Shown: piece after piece, positions 8,477 to 17,441 of the stretch
How the letters are laid out: every line of letters starts with the position of its first letter
How positions within the stretch are numbered: position 1 is the stretch's first letter
Assembly (NCBI GenBank): GCA_041488395.1
Contig: JBGPPE010000003.1
Coordinates: 1-39,670 of the forward strand
Direction: 5' to 3'
Length of the DNA: 39,670 nucleotides
Origin: 39-52-133 sp041488395
GTDB taxonomy: Bacteria > Pseudomonadota > Gammaproteobacteria > Burkholderiales > Gallionellaceae
Translations under genes and position numbers: made by a program
Notes under the pieces: model-generated
Databases searched by the model: none
What the model saw: the letters and a program-made list of their open reading frames with translations, nothing else
Told to the model about the DNA's origin: nothing

Positions 8477-8567
8477 CACGAAGGGCAGGCAAGGGCCGGG
8501 ATTGAAAGAGTTGCTTGTGAGGCGCGGATGCCTCCCTCTTTAACCTCCCCTTTAAAAGGAGTCGGAA

Positions 8568-9512
8568 ATGTCAGAATTATTAAAAAATATTGATGCGCGC
8601 ACCAAACTGGCGGGCACCAACAAGCTGGAAATTCTCATGTTCACCCTGGGGCTGGATAACCGCAGCGGGCGACGGGAAACCTACGGCATCAACGTATTCA
8701 AGGTGCGCGAAGTGATGCGCATTCCCGATATTACCAAGGCGCCGGAAATGCCGGCTTGTGTGGAGGGGATGGTGAGCCTGCGCGGCCAGCTGGTGCCGGT
8801 GATCGACCTGGCCAAATACACCAATATGCAAACGGATACCAGGCCGGCCATCATGATCGTGACCGAATATAACGGCCACACCCAGGGTTTCCTGGTGGAA
8901 GCGGTGGATACCATCCTGCGCCTGGACTGGTCGTCCATGCGCGTACCACCGGAGATGCTGAATGCCCAGATGGGCGGCCTGGTAACGGCGGTGACCGAGC
9001 TGCCGGACAAGCGCCTGGTGATGATGATGGACGTGGAAAAAGTGCTGGCCGATACCGGGCAGTTTGGTGGGGAGGATTTTGCACTGAAGAGCGTGCAGCC
9101 ATTGGGGATTCCCAACCGCACGGTATTTTTCGTCGACGATTCATCCGTGGCACGCAAGCAGATCGAGCGCACGCTGGATGCCATGCAGGTTCATTACATT
9201 TCCGCAGTAAACGGCAATCAGGCCTTGCAGGAGCTGAAAAAAATGGCCGATTACGCGGATGCAACACATCAGCCGGTAAGCAACCTGATGCAGGTGATCC
9301 TTACCGACGTGGAAATGCCGGAGATGGACGGCTACATGCTCACGCGCAAGATCAAGGAAGACCGGCGCTTCGCCAACATACCGGTGCTGATGCACTCGTC
9401 GCTTTCCAGCGAATCCAACCAGCAGCTGGGCAAGGCGGTCGGCGTGGATGAATACGTACCCAAATTTGAGCCGCAAAAACTGGCGCAGACATTGACGCGC
9501 CTGTTGACCTGA
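8568..9512 (+). CDS. cheV: Chemotaxis coupling/response-regulator protein CheV (copy 1)
   Basis: Encodes 314 aa. The N-terminal CheW-like adaptor domain (about 20-170) carries GINVFKVREV and VSLRGQLVPVIDL. The C-terminal receiver (about 185-314) has the acidic pair in FFVDDSS and the phospho-acceptor Asp in ILTDVEMPEMDG. CheV couples receptors to CheA, and its phosphorylation helps adaptation. AAGGAG ribosome-binding site. A second cheV follows after 15 bp, and both share the opening pattern with a DARTxLAG(T/S)NK segment, so they are tandem duplicates. Confidence 0.95.
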   Translation: MSELLKNIDARTKLAGTNKLEILMFTLGLDNRSGRRETYGINVFKVREVMRIPDITKAPEMPACVEGMVSLRGQLVPVIDLAKYTNMQTDTRPAIMIVTEYNGHTQGFLVEAVDTILRLDWSSMRVPPEMLNAQMGGLVTAVTELPDKRLVMMMDVEKVLADTGQFGGEDFALKSVQPLGIPNRTVFFVDDSSVARKQIERTLDAMQVHYISAVNGNQALQELKKMADYADATHQPVSNLMQVILTDVEMPEMDGYMLTRKIKEDRRFANIPVLMHSSLSSESNQQLGKAVGVDEYVPKFEPQKLAQTLTRLLT

Positions 9513-9527
9513 TGAGAGGAATGAATC

Positions 9528-10478
9528 ATGGCCTTCGAACAAATGACGACACACAACAATGAGCACGGCAGCCTGATTGACTCTGTGGATGCGCGCACCA
9601 ATCTGGCGGGTTCCAACAAAATGGAAATCCTGCTGTTCTCCATCGGCTCCAACGAGATCTTTGGCATCAACGTATTCAAGGTGAAAGAGGTGACGCGTGC
9701 CGTGCGCATCACCAAGACACCGAATATGCCGCATGGCGTGGACGGTATCGTCAGCCTGCGCGGACACGTGATGCCGGTACTCAATCTGGCGACTTTTATG
9801 GGCCTGGGCAATCCGGAGGAACAGAAAGTCATGATGGTGTCCGAATACAGCCGCCACGTGCTCGGCTTTCTGGTGCGCGATGTCGATCGCATCATCCGCG
9901 TGGACTGGGACAAGGTGCGTGCTGCCGAAGGCATGGTATCCAACAACAACAACCTGATTACGGCCATCACCGAGCTGCCCAATGGTTCGCTGGTTTCGAT
10001 CCTGGATGTAGAGCAGATCCTGTCCACCGCATTTGGCGATGCGGTGGTGGGTAATATCGACAGGCTGGAAAAAGGCCATGAAAAGTCCGTCTTCTTCGTA
10101 GATGACTCGGCTGTGGCTCGTAAGAAAATAGCCGAAGTACTGGATAAGATGGGAGTGAAACATATCCAGGCGCATAACGGGCAGGAAGGGTGGCAACGTC
10201 TCAAGGGGCTGGCCGAAGCGGCACACAATACCGGCACGGACTTGCACGACCAGATCCAGGTAATACTGCTGGATGCCGAAATGCCTGAAATGGACGGCTA
10301 TGTTTTGACACAACATATCAAGGCGGACAGGCGCTTTGATAACATACCGGTAGTGATGCACTCCTCGCTGTCATCAGAAGCGAATCGTGCAATGGGGAAA
10401 CGGGTGGGCGTCGATAGTTACGTATCGAAATTTGATTCAATCGCCTTGTCGGAAACGTTGCGGCCATTGCTGATGTAG
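9528..10478 (+). CDS. cheV: Chemotaxis coupling/response-regulator protein CheV (copy 2)
   Basis: Encodes 316 aa with the same architecture as the upstream copy: CheW-like domain (about 25-180) with FGINVFKVKEVTR and IVSLRGHVMPVLNL, then a receiver (about 190-316) with FFVDDSAVARKK and the acceptor Asp in VILLDAEMPEMDG. The copies have diverged clearly outside the core motifs, so this is an old duplication and they may serve different receptor sets. GAGAGGAA ribosome-binding site. Confidence 0.95.
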   Translation: MAFEQMTTHNNEHGSLIDSVDARTNLAGSNKMEILLFSIGSNEIFGINVFKVKEVTRAVRITKTPNMPHGVDGIVSLRGHVMPVLNLATFMGLGNPEEQKVMMVSEYSRHVLGFLVRDVDRIIRVDWDKVRAAEGMVSNNNNLITAITELPNGSLVSILDVEQILSTAFGDAVVGNIDRLEKGHEKSVFFVDDSAVARKKIAEVLDKMGVKHIQAHNGQEGWQRLKGLAEAAHNTGTDLHDQIQVILLDAEMPEMDGYVLTQHIKADRRFDNIPVVMHSSLSSEANRAMGKRVGVDSYVSKFDSIALSETLRPLLM

Positions 10479-10547
10479 CGATAATGGGTGTGCAACGCCA
10501 AGTATGACTGAATCATTTTCAAACTATAGCTAGTAACGGAGGAAATT

Positions 10548-10937
10548 GTGCCTGATCCAAATATGAAAATTCTGGTAGTGGATGACTTCTCTACCATGCG
10601 ACGAATAGTGCGCAACCTGCTCAAGGAGCTGGGATTCACCAATGTCCACGAGGCAGAAGACGGTGTCGAGGCCCTGGCCAAGCTGCGCGGCGGGGACTTT
10701 GAATTTATCGTGTCCGACTGGAATATGCCCAACATGTCCGGCATAGACCTGCTGCGCGCGGTTCGCGCCGACCCCTCGCTGAAGCATTTGCCGCTGCTGA
10801 TGGTGACTGCCGAGGCCAAGCGCGAAAACATTATTGAAGCCGCACAGGCGGGGGCATCGGGCTATGTGGTCAAGCCCTTTACCGCGGCGACACTGGATGA
10901 AAAGTTGCAAAAAATATTTCAAACCATGCAGAAGTGA
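10548..10937 (+). CDS. cheY: Chemotaxis response regulator CheY (E. coli type)
   Basis: Encodes 129 aa, a single receiver domain with all key residues at E. coli positions: D12/D13, phospho-acceptor D57 (VSDWNMP), T87 and K109. CheY-P binds FliM to switch rotation. The GTG start is fixed by a perfect ribosome-binding site (GGAGG, 6 nt away). It directly precedes cheZ and overlaps its likely start, which pairs this CheY with that phosphatase. Confidence 0.95.
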   Translation: MPDPNMKILVVDDFSTMRRIVRNLLKELGFTNVHEAEDGVEALAKLRGGDFEFIVSDWNMPNMSGIDLLRAVRADPSLKHLPLLMVTAEAKRENIIEAAQAGASGYVVKPFTAATLDEKLQKIFQTMQK

Positions 10938-11692
10938 GTGATGCCATGAATAAAAAAGTGACGGCTAACAACGACTCTGACGATTTAGAAGCACTGTTTG
11001 ACAGCATCGTGCAGGCGAACAGCGACAGCAGCAGCTCCAGGCCGGCCGCGCTTGCTGCGCAGGCTGCCCCGGCAGCTTCCCCGGCAAAAGGTGGCGAGGA
11101 TAGCGTCATCAACGAAATCGGCAAGATGACGCGTGAGCTGCACAATACCCTGAAGGAACTCGGCTACGACAAACACCTCGAGCAGGCCGCGTCCGCCATC
11201 CCTGATGCGCGTGATCGCCTCAACTATATCGCCACCATGACGCAGCAGGCTGCCGAGCGTGTGCTGAATGCCACGGAGGCGGCGCAGCCGGTGGTGGAAA
11301 AGGTCGAGAATGATGCCAAGGCTCTGGCGGCAGACTGGCAAAAACTGTTCGATCAAAAGATGGATGTGGAGCAGTTCAAGCAACTGGCGACGCGCACCCA
11401 TGCCTACCTGATCGAGGTACCGAAGCAGACCAGGCAGACCAATGCACATCTGACCGAGATCATGATGGCGCAGGATTTCCAGGATCTGACCGGGCAGGTC
11501 ATCAAAAAGATCATGGAAGTGACGCAGAACCTGGAGCAGCAACTGGTTACCCTGCTGGTACACCACGCCCCTGCTGGCGTGAAAATAGACACTGGTTTGT
11601 TAAACGGGCCCGTGGTGAATGCGGCCGGGCGCACTGACGTTGTCACCAGCCAGGCGCAAGTAGATGATCTGCTAGAAAGTCTGGGGTTCTAA
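10934..11692 (+). CDS. cheZ: CheY-P phosphatase CheZ
   Basis: Encodes 252 aa from GTG 10934, or 248 from the in-frame ATG at 10946; the latter is equally plausible. The catalytic region DFQDLTGQVIKK carries the Asp and Gln (D184, Q188 with the GTG start) corresponding to E. coli D143/Q147. The C-terminal tail, DDLLESLGF, is the known CheY-binding helix. The protein forms a long helical hairpin and is longer than the E. coli protein (214) because of an Ala/Ser-rich insert at about 30-55. It removes phosphate from CheY-P. The gene touches cheY upstream and cheA downstream. Confidence 0.95.
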   Translation: MSDAMNKKVTANNDSDDLEALFDSIVQANSDSSSSRPAALAAQAAPAASPAKGGEDSVINEIGKMTRELHNTLKELGYDKHLEQAASAIPDARDRLNYIATMTQQAAERVLNATEAAQPVVEKVENDAKALAADWQKLFDQKMDVEQFKQLATRTHAYLIEVPKQTRQTNAHLTEIMMAQDFQDLTGQVIKKIMEVTQNLEQQLVTLLVHHAPAGVKIDTGLLNGPVVNAAGRTDVVTSQAQVDDLLESLGF

Positions 11693-11693
11693 A

Positions 11694-13610
11694 ATGGGCG
11701 ACTTCACAGGGATGGAAGAGTTGTTGCAGGATTTCCTGCTGGAAGCCTCCGACCTGCTGTCCGATGTCGACAGCAAGCTGATGGATCTGGAGAAGTCTCC
11801 GGAAGACCGTGCCTTGCTGAATGTGATATTTCGCGGTTTCCACACCATCAAGGGCGGCGCCGGCTTCCTGAATGCACATGAACTGGTTACCCTGTGCCAC
11901 CTGACTGAAAACCTGTTTGATAAATTGCGCAATGGCGAGTTACAGCTGACGCCGACGCTGCTGGACGTGATTCTGGCTGCCACCGGCGAGGTGCGTCTGA
12001 TGTTCAACGATCTGGGCAAAAACACCCAGCCGCAGGCTGCACCTGCCAACATCCTGGCAGCACTGGAAGCAGCATTGAAAGGTGAGCAGGTCGCCGCAGT
12101 AGCGGCGCCGGCCAAGGCGGTGGCGGTAGCCGTGGCGCCAGCTGCCCAGGCAGCCACGGCAGCACCCGCTGCGCCGGTTATTTCCACTGCATTGCGGACG
12201 GCTGCGCAAAGCGGGCCGGACTGGAACCAGCTCTATCATGCCCTGCTTGGCTCCACCCCCGCGCCTGCCGCAGCCTCGGCACCGGCACCCGCTGCCGTGG
12301 AGCAAACTGCCTCACCCGAGCCGGCAACGCCTGTGGTGATCGATGAACACCAGCTCAAGGTCAGCGCTTTTGGCCGCCGCGCCAGTGATATTCCGGGCAG
12401 CCCTGCACCTTCAGCCTCGCGGCGTGAAGGCGAGCAGGCCAAGGACAATACCATCCGTGTCGACACGGACAGACTGGATCAGGTGCTCAACCTGTCCGGT
12501 GAAATAGGTTTGACGAAAAACCGTCTGACCCACTTGCGCACCGATATTCTGCAAGGGCGTGCCGATCCGGTAACGCTTAAATCGCTGGACGAAGCGGTCA
12601 GCCAGCTCGATATGCTGGTGGTGAATTTGCAGAATGCGGTGATGAATACGCGCATGCAGCCGATCGGCCGATTGTTCAAGAAATATCCGCGCCTGGCGCG
12701 CGATCTGGCGCGGCAATTGGGCAAGGATGTGGAGCTGGTGTTGTCGGGTGAGGAAACCGAAATCGACAAGACCATGATCGAGGATTTGAACGACCCTCTG
12801 GTCCATCTGGTGCGCAATGCGGTTGACCACGGCGTGGAAAGCGCCGAGCAGCGCTCTTCTTCTGGCAAGCCTGAGAAAAGTATCGTGCAGCTGAGTGCGC
12901 GCCAGGAAGGCGATCACATCGTGATCAGCATTGCCGACGATGGCCGCGGCATGCGCGCCGATGTGCTGCGCAACAAGGCGATCGAGAAAGGCCTGATTAC
13001 GCCGGAAGCGGCCAGTGCGCTGAGTGAGGAGGAAAGCCTGAATCTGGTTTTCCTGCCCGGATTCTCGACCAAGGATGAAATTTCCAGCGTGTCCGGCCGC
13101 GGCGTCGGCATGGATGTGGTCAAGACCAATATCCAGAAGCTGAATGGCTCGATCTCGATCCAGTCAGAACCGGGCAGGGGCTCGGTATTTACCATTTCTC
13201 TGCCGCTGACGCTGGCGATCCTGCCGGTACTGCTGCTGCGCCTGAGTGATCAGCCTTTTGCGGTGCCGCTGTCCATGGTGCGCGAGATCATGTCGGTAAC
13301 ACCGGAAGAACAGCAACTTATCTCCGGCAAGCCCACCATGGTGGTGCGCGGCGAAGTGCTGCCATTGCTGTCGCTGGCCGAATTGATCGGCTGGGAAGAT
13401 TCGGGCAAATCCGAGGTGGGCGTGCTGATGCAGATGGGCAATCACAGCTTTATTCTTTCGGCAGACGGCTTTGCCGGCCATGATGATGTGGTGATCAAAT
13501 CGCTGGATACCTTCCGCCCCAAGGGTGTGGCCGGCGTAACCATGTCGAGCGAAGGCGAGATTGTGCTGATTCTGGATATCAAGGAGCTGCTCAGCGAGAG
13601 CAGCCTTTAA
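11694..13610 (+). CDS. cheA: Chemotaxis histidine kinase CheA (copy 1)
   Basis: Encodes 638 aa. P1 HPt domain has the phospho-acceptor H50 (GFHTIKGGAGF). A long Ala/Pro-rich linker (about 105-245) shows no recognisable P2 CheY-binding fold. Then come P3 dimerisation (about 250-315), P4 ATPase with N box HLVRNAVDHG and G boxes DDGRGM and GRGVGMDVV, and the P5 CheW-like domain (about 500-636). It phosphorylates CheY and CheB in the receptor array. It starts 1 bp after cheZ ends, within the cheY-cheZ-cheA block. Confidence 0.95.
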   Translation: MGDFTGMEELLQDFLLEASDLLSDVDSKLMDLEKSPEDRALLNVIFRGFHTIKGGAGFLNAHELVTLCHLTENLFDKLRNGELQLTPTLLDVILAATGEVRLMFNDLGKNTQPQAAPANILAALEAALKGEQVAAVAAPAKAVAVAVAPAAQAATAAPAAPVISTALRTAAQSGPDWNQLYHALLGSTPAPAAASAPAPAAVEQTASPEPATPVVIDEHQLKVSAFGRRASDIPGSPAPSASRREGEQAKDNTIRVDTDRLDQVLNLSGEIGLTKNRLTHLRTDILQGRADPVTLKSLDEAVSQLDMLVVNLQNAVMNTRMQPIGRLFKKYPRLARDLARQLGKDVELVLSGEETEIDKTMIEDLNDPLVHLVRNAVDHGVESAEQRSSSGKPEKSIVQLSARQEGDHIVISIADDGRGMRADVLRNKAIEKGLITPEAASALSEEESLNLVFLPGFSTKDEISSVSGRGVGMDVVKTNIQKLNGSISIQSEPGRGSVFTISLPLTLAILPVLLLRLSDQPFAVPLSMVREIMSVTPEEQQLISGKPTMVVRGEVLPLLSLAELIGWEDSGKSEVGVLMQMGNHSFILSADGFAGHDDVVIKSLDTFRPKGVAGVTMSSEGEIVLILDIKELLSESSL

Positions 13611-13622
13611 AGGGGGGCAACA

Positions 13623-14828
13623 ATGCAAGATAAACAGCAAGTCAGTGGCAGGGTGGTAGCGCTGGCAGGTATTGCGCTGGCTGCGTGGCTGCTGCACTGG
13701 TGGCTGGGCGGGATCGCAACTGGCTGGCTTGACTCGCTGTTGCAGAGCGCGGTTACGGTTGCGGCACTGATCGTCGCGTGGCTGCTGCTGCGCCCGGTAA
13801 CGCGGGAAAAATACAGCGATGCGGAGGTAATGGAAAACCAGCAAAGCGCCGTGGAGAGCGTGCTGTTGCAAACCCATCCGCAATTTGCCACTCACTTTGC
13901 CGGAGCAAGTGCCGACCTGAACCAGGTGCAGGCCCTGCTGTCGGATGCGATCGAAAAGCTGTTTGCCAGCTTTAACGGCATGCAGAACCTGATCAAGAGC
14001 CAGCGCGATGCGGCGCTGGCTTTTGTCGCCCATGGCCATGACGAGTCAGCGGTACAGCAGTTTATGGCCGACTCGAATGAGATGATTAGAAATCTGGACA
14101 CCTTGGTAAACAGCATCGTCAACAACGGCAAGCTGGGGCGCGAGCTGGTGGTGAAAATTGGCGGCGTCGGCGATCAGGTGATGAGCGTCCTCAATGTGCT
14201 GGTCGAGCTGGACCGCATTGCCAAGCAGACCAATTTGCTGGCGCTTAATGCGGCTATCGAGGCGGCGCGTGCAGGTGAATCCGGGCGTGGCTTCGCCGTG
14301 GTGGCCGATGAGGTGAGGAAACTTTCCAGCCGCTCGGAAAAATTCAGCCAGCAGATACGCAATGACATCACGCAGATGATCAGCGCGATTGCCCAGGCGG
14401 AAGAAACGGTCAACACCATCGCCTCGCTGGATGTCAGCCTGGCACAGGCAGCCAAGCAGAAAATGCAGGAGAAGCTGGGCCAGGTGCAGGAATCCAACAC
14501 CAGAATGGCGCAGGTGATCGAGCAGCAAAATGAAATTGCACAGGAAGTGGATGTGGTGGTAGGACGCGCCATTACCTCGTTGCAGTTCCAGGATATGGTG
14601 GGCCAGCTGCTGCAGCATTCGCATACGCGCATAGGCAGCGTGGAGTCGGCCTGGAACCGCCTCGGCGAGTGGTCGAGAGAGGCATCACAGGGACATGCCG
14701 CGTCGCGCAACAAGATCGAGAAAATGCGCGAAGAAATCAGTGATATATTTGCCAGGTCTGAAGAGATGGGTAATCGTAACCCGGTGCGCCAGGACAAGAT
14801 GGAAACGGGCGACATCGATTTATTTTGA
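13623..14828 (+). CDS. Receptor-like membrane protein with CheZ-type D-x3-Q motif
   Basis: Encodes 401 aa. Two membrane helices (about 9-30 and 37-57) are joined by a loop of a few residues, so there is no ligand-binding domain and no obvious HAMP. A shortened methyl-accepting signalling domain is centred on KQTNLLALNAAIEAARAG (201-218). Beyond it a coiled-coil region carries SLQFQDMVGQLL (319-330), which matches the CheZ active-site segment DFQDLTGQVI, including the Asp and Gln (D324, Q328). The protein ends GDIDLF, like CheD here (GDVELF). Its place between cheA and cheY2 supports a role in signal transfer or termination. Receptor-type signalling is certain at family level; phosphatase activity is my inference. 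Confidence 0.85.
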   Translation: MQDKQQVSGRVVALAGIALAAWLLHWWLGGIATGWLDSLLQSAVTVAALIVAWLLLRPVTREKYSDAEVMENQQSAVESVLLQTHPQFATHFAGASADLNQVQALLSDAIEKLFASFNGMQNLIKSQRDAALAFVAHGHDESAVQQFMADSNEMIRNLDTLVNSIVNNGKLGRELVVKIGGVGDQVMSVLNVLVELDRIAKQTNLLALNAAIEAARAGESGRGFAVVADEVRKLSSRSEKFSQQIRNDITQMISAIAQAEETVNTIASLDVSLAQAAKQKMQEKLGQVQESNTRMAQVIEQQNEIAQEVDVVVGRAITSLQFQDMVGQLLQHSHTRIGSVESAWNRLGEWSREASQGHAASRNKIEKMREEISDIFARSEEMGNRNPVRQDKMETGDIDLF

Positions 14829-14861
14829 GAATCTGACTATTGAATTTTCAGGGGAACAGTA

Positions 14862-15227
14862 ATGGCAAAAACGGTTTTAAGTGTGGACGATTCCAGCTCG
14901 ATACGCCAGATGGTGGCGTTTACGCTGAAGAGTGCAGGATATGAAATCATCGAAGCAACAGACGGTCAGGAGGCGCTGGACAAGGCCAAGGGCAAGACAG
15001 TGGATCTGGTGCTGACCGACCAGAACATGCCGCGCATGGACGGTTTGACCCTGATCAAGAATTTGCGTGCCATGCCAGCCTACAAGAGTGTGCCGATTCT
15101 GATGCTCACAACCGAATCCAGCGATGCGATGAAAACACAAGGCAAGGCTGCGGGTGCAACGGGCTGGATAGTGAAGCCGTTCGATCCGCAAAAATTGCTG
15201 GAAGTCGTCAAGAAAGTGATTGGCTGA
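14862..15227 (+). CDS. cheY: Single-domain response regulator, CheY type (copy 2)
   Basis: Encodes 121 aa. It is a receiver only, with DD at 9-10, phospho-acceptor D53 (LTDQNMPRMDG), the Thr pair in MLTTES and the conserved Lys in VKPFDP. It is a different CheY subgroup from the one at 10548, of the kind usually found with a second CheA as a sink or alternative output. GGGGAA ribosome-binding site. It follows the receptor-like protein by 33 bp and precedes cheA copy 2, so it could serve either. Confidence 0.9.
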   Translation: MAKTVLSVDDSSSIRQMVAFTLKSAGYEIIEATDGQEALDKAKGKTVDLVLTDQNMPRMDGLTLIKNLRAMPAYKSVPILMLTTESSDAMKTQGKAAGATGWIVKPFDPQKLLEVVKKVIG

Positions 15228-15414
15228 CGCAGGCACTAAAGCATGTGCGCTGCTCCTAATTGACGGCAGGGGGCGATAAAAGACTGAAGCAGGAAATTAC
15301 GCTTTTGCCAGGGCGTAAGGGGTTTTGCTGTGCCGAAAAAAAACAGGGTGACACCAAACCGGCTTGCTCAAATGCAGGCTAAAAAGCAGGCAGATTATCA
15401 GGTGACTTGAAATT

Positions 15415-17367
15415 ATGAGTATTGATCTAAGTCAGTTTTATCAGGTTTTTTTTGAGGAGGCCGCCGAGCATCTGGCTTCCATGGAGAGCTTGCTGCTGGC
15501 GCTGGATGTGTCTGACCCCGGCATGGATGACCTGAATGCGATCTTCCGTGCGGCGCACTCCATCAAGGGCGGTGCCGGCACCTTCGGCTTTACCGATATG
15601 ACCGAAGTGACGCATGTGCTGGAAACGCTGCTGGACAAGCTGCGCAAGCAGGAAATGACGCTGACGGACGAGATGGTCAGCGCCTTCCTTGAGGCGGGAG
15701 ATGCCATCTCGATGCAACTGGCTGCGCACCGCGACGAGGGCGAGGTCGATCAGGATGTGATCAGGACGGTATGCGAGAAGCTGGAGCAGCTTTCCTTCTC
15801 ACAATCTGCCGCAGTCGCTGAATTGCCCAAGACGGCAAAATCCAAAAAATCAAAAAAGAAGGTTGCCGAAAAATCTGCTCAGGAAGATGACGATTACGGT
15901 TTCTTCGCTGATGTGCCGACACCTGCCGCAGCCGATGACAGCTATGGTTTTTTCGATGAGATACCTGCCCCCGCTGCTACAGCAGAGAGTGATGCGGGAT
16001 ATGGATTCTTTGAAGATACGCCGCAGCAAATTGCCGAGCAGGAAGACAAACAGGGTTTCGGTTTCTTTACCGAGATCCAGTCACCCGTAGCGGTAGCCGT
16101 GGAAGAGGCAAAACAGGCGCCTGCCGCGCCGTCACTGGTGGCAGCCGAGGCACATCCTACCCGGCGCGCTTCAGACAGGGTGGCAGCGCCTGCCGCAGAA
16201 AGCTCGATCCGCGTGAGCGTGGAAAAAGTGGATCAGCTGATCAACCTGGTGGGGGAGCTGGTGATTACCCAGGCCATGCTGGCTCAGTCTGCCTCCCAGC
16301 TCGACGAGACAGTACTGGAGAGGCTGCAAAACGGCCTGAACCAGCTCGACCGCAATACCCGCGACATCCAGGAAGCAGTGATGTCGGTACGCATGCTGCC
16401 GATTTCCTTTGTGTTCAGCCGCTTCCCGCGTGTGGTGCGCGATGTGGCAAGCAAGCTCAACAAGAAAGTCGAGCTGAAAACGCTGGGCGAAACTACCGAG
16501 CTGGACAAGAGCCTGATAGAAAAAATTGCCGACCCGCTGACTCACCTGATCCGCAACAGCCTCGATCATGGCATCGAGACGCCGGAGAAACGGCTGGCAG
16601 CAGGAAAATCCGAACATGGCACGATCACCCTGAATGCCTTCCATCAGGGCGGCAGTATCGTGATTGAAGTCGCCGATGATGGCGGCGGCCTCAATCGCAA
16701 CAAGATCTTGAGCAAGGCGCGCGAACGCGGCTTGGCAGTCAGCAACGAGATGAGCGACCAGCAGGTATGGATGCTGATTTTCGAGGCAGGATTCTCCACT
16801 GCCGATGTGATCACCGATGTTTCCGGTCGCGGTGTCGGCATGGACGTGGTGAAGCGCAACATTGCCGAGCTGGGCGGGCGCGTGGAGCTGGATTCGGTGG
16901 AGGGGTTCGGCACGCGCACCACCATTCGTTTGCCGCTGACGCTGGCCATACTCGATGGCTTGTCGGTCTCGGTGGCCGGGCAGGTTTTCATCGTGCCGCT
17001 GGGCTCCATTGTTGAATCGCTGCAGATCACCGAAGAGGATCTCAAGTCGGTCAGCGGTGAAGGCCGTTTGCTGCGTGTGCGCGGGGAATACCTGCCGCTG
17101 CTGGCATTGCATGACGTGTTCAATATCCAGCCGGCAATTACCGAGCTGAGCCAGGGCATCGTGGTGATTATCGAGGCCGAAGGCAGGAAAACTGCGCTGC
17201 TGGTGGATGAGCTGCTGGGCCAGCACCAGGTGGTGATCAAGAGCCTGGAATCGAATTTCCGCAAGGTGCCCGGCATGTCCGGGGCGACCATCATGGGCGA
17301 TGGCAAGGTGGCATTGATACTGGATGTAAGCGCACTGGGTGTGCAGCAGGCAACCCATGCAGGATAG
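15415..17367 (+). CDS. cheA: Chemotaxis histidine kinase CheA (copy 2) with YGFF linker repeats
   Basis: Encodes 650 aa. P1 HPt carries H48 (AAHSIKGGAGTFGF), the same number as E. coli CheA. The linker has a Lys-rich stretch (141-153), then four YGFF-type repeats (161-164, 177-180, 196-199, 215-218) instead of an obvious P2 domain. P3 (about 260-325), P4 ATPase with HLIRNSLDHG, DDGGGL and GRGVGMDVV, and P5 CheW-like domain (about 510-645) follow. An AGGTGA ribosome-binding site lies before the ATG. The 187-bp gap upstream suggests a possible separate promoter, though none was convincing. Confidence 0.95.
   Translation: MSIDLSQFYQVFFEEAAEHLASMESLLLALDVSDPGMDDLNAIFRAAHSIKGGAGTFGFTDMTEVTHVLETLLDKLRKQEMTLTDEMVSAFLEAGDAISMQLAAHRDEGEVDQDVIRTVCEKLEQLSFSQSAAVAELPKTAKSKKSKKKVAEKSAQEDDDYGFFADVPTPAAADDSYGFFDEIPAPAATAESDAGYGFFEDTPQQIAEQEDKQGFGFFTEIQSPVAVAVEEAKQAPAAPSLVAAEAHPTRRASDRVAAPAAESSIRVSVEKVDQLINLVGELVITQAMLAQSASQLDETVLERLQNGLNQLDRNTRDIQEAVMSVRMLPISFVFSRFPRVVRDVASKLNKKVELKTLGETTELDKSLIEKIADPLTHLIRNSLDHGIETPEKRLAAGKSEHGTITLNAFHQGGSIVIEVADDGGGLNRNKILSKARERGLAVSNEMSDQQVWMLIFEAGFSTADVITDVSGRGVGMDVVKRNIAELGGRVELDSVEGFGTRTTIRLPLTLAILDGLSVSVAGQVFIVPLGSIVESLQITEEDLKSVSGEGRLLRVRGEYLPLLALHDVFNIQPAITELSQGIVVIIEAEGRKTALLVDELLGQHQVVIKSLESNFRKVPGMSGATIMGDGKVALILDVSALGVQQATHAG
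15895..16068 (+). repeat. Four YGFF-type linker repeats within cheA copy 2
   Basis: A short aromatic motif, (Y/F)GFF followed by one or two acidic residues and often Pro, occurs four times at 16-19 residue spacing. The codons differ between copies (for example TACGGTTTCTTC and TATGGTTTTTTC), so the repeat is kept at protein level rather than being a recent DNA duplication. Confidence 0.8.
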
Positions 17368-17441
17368 GCAAAACAATTTGAAATTGACAGGTGCAAGCAC
17401 TGATTGAAGTCGCAGTAATTTGAATATCGAGGGAGATAAGA

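Noticed and set aside
15272..15279. GGCGATAA, a near match to the sigma-28 -10 box upstream of cheA copy 2
   Set aside because: No TAAAG- or GTTT-like box lies 11 bp upstream (the sequence there is CTCCTAAT-like), so I do not call a promoter.
15297..15318. Short hairpin TTACGC/GCGTAA followed by GGGGTTTT before cheA copy 2
   Set aside because: Only 6 bp with a 10-nt loop and an interrupted T-run; too weak for a terminator call.
16171..17400. A 409-codon - strand ORF opposite cheA copy 2
   Set aside because: His/Gln-rich composition typical of the antisense of a GC-rich coding region; no recognisable domain.
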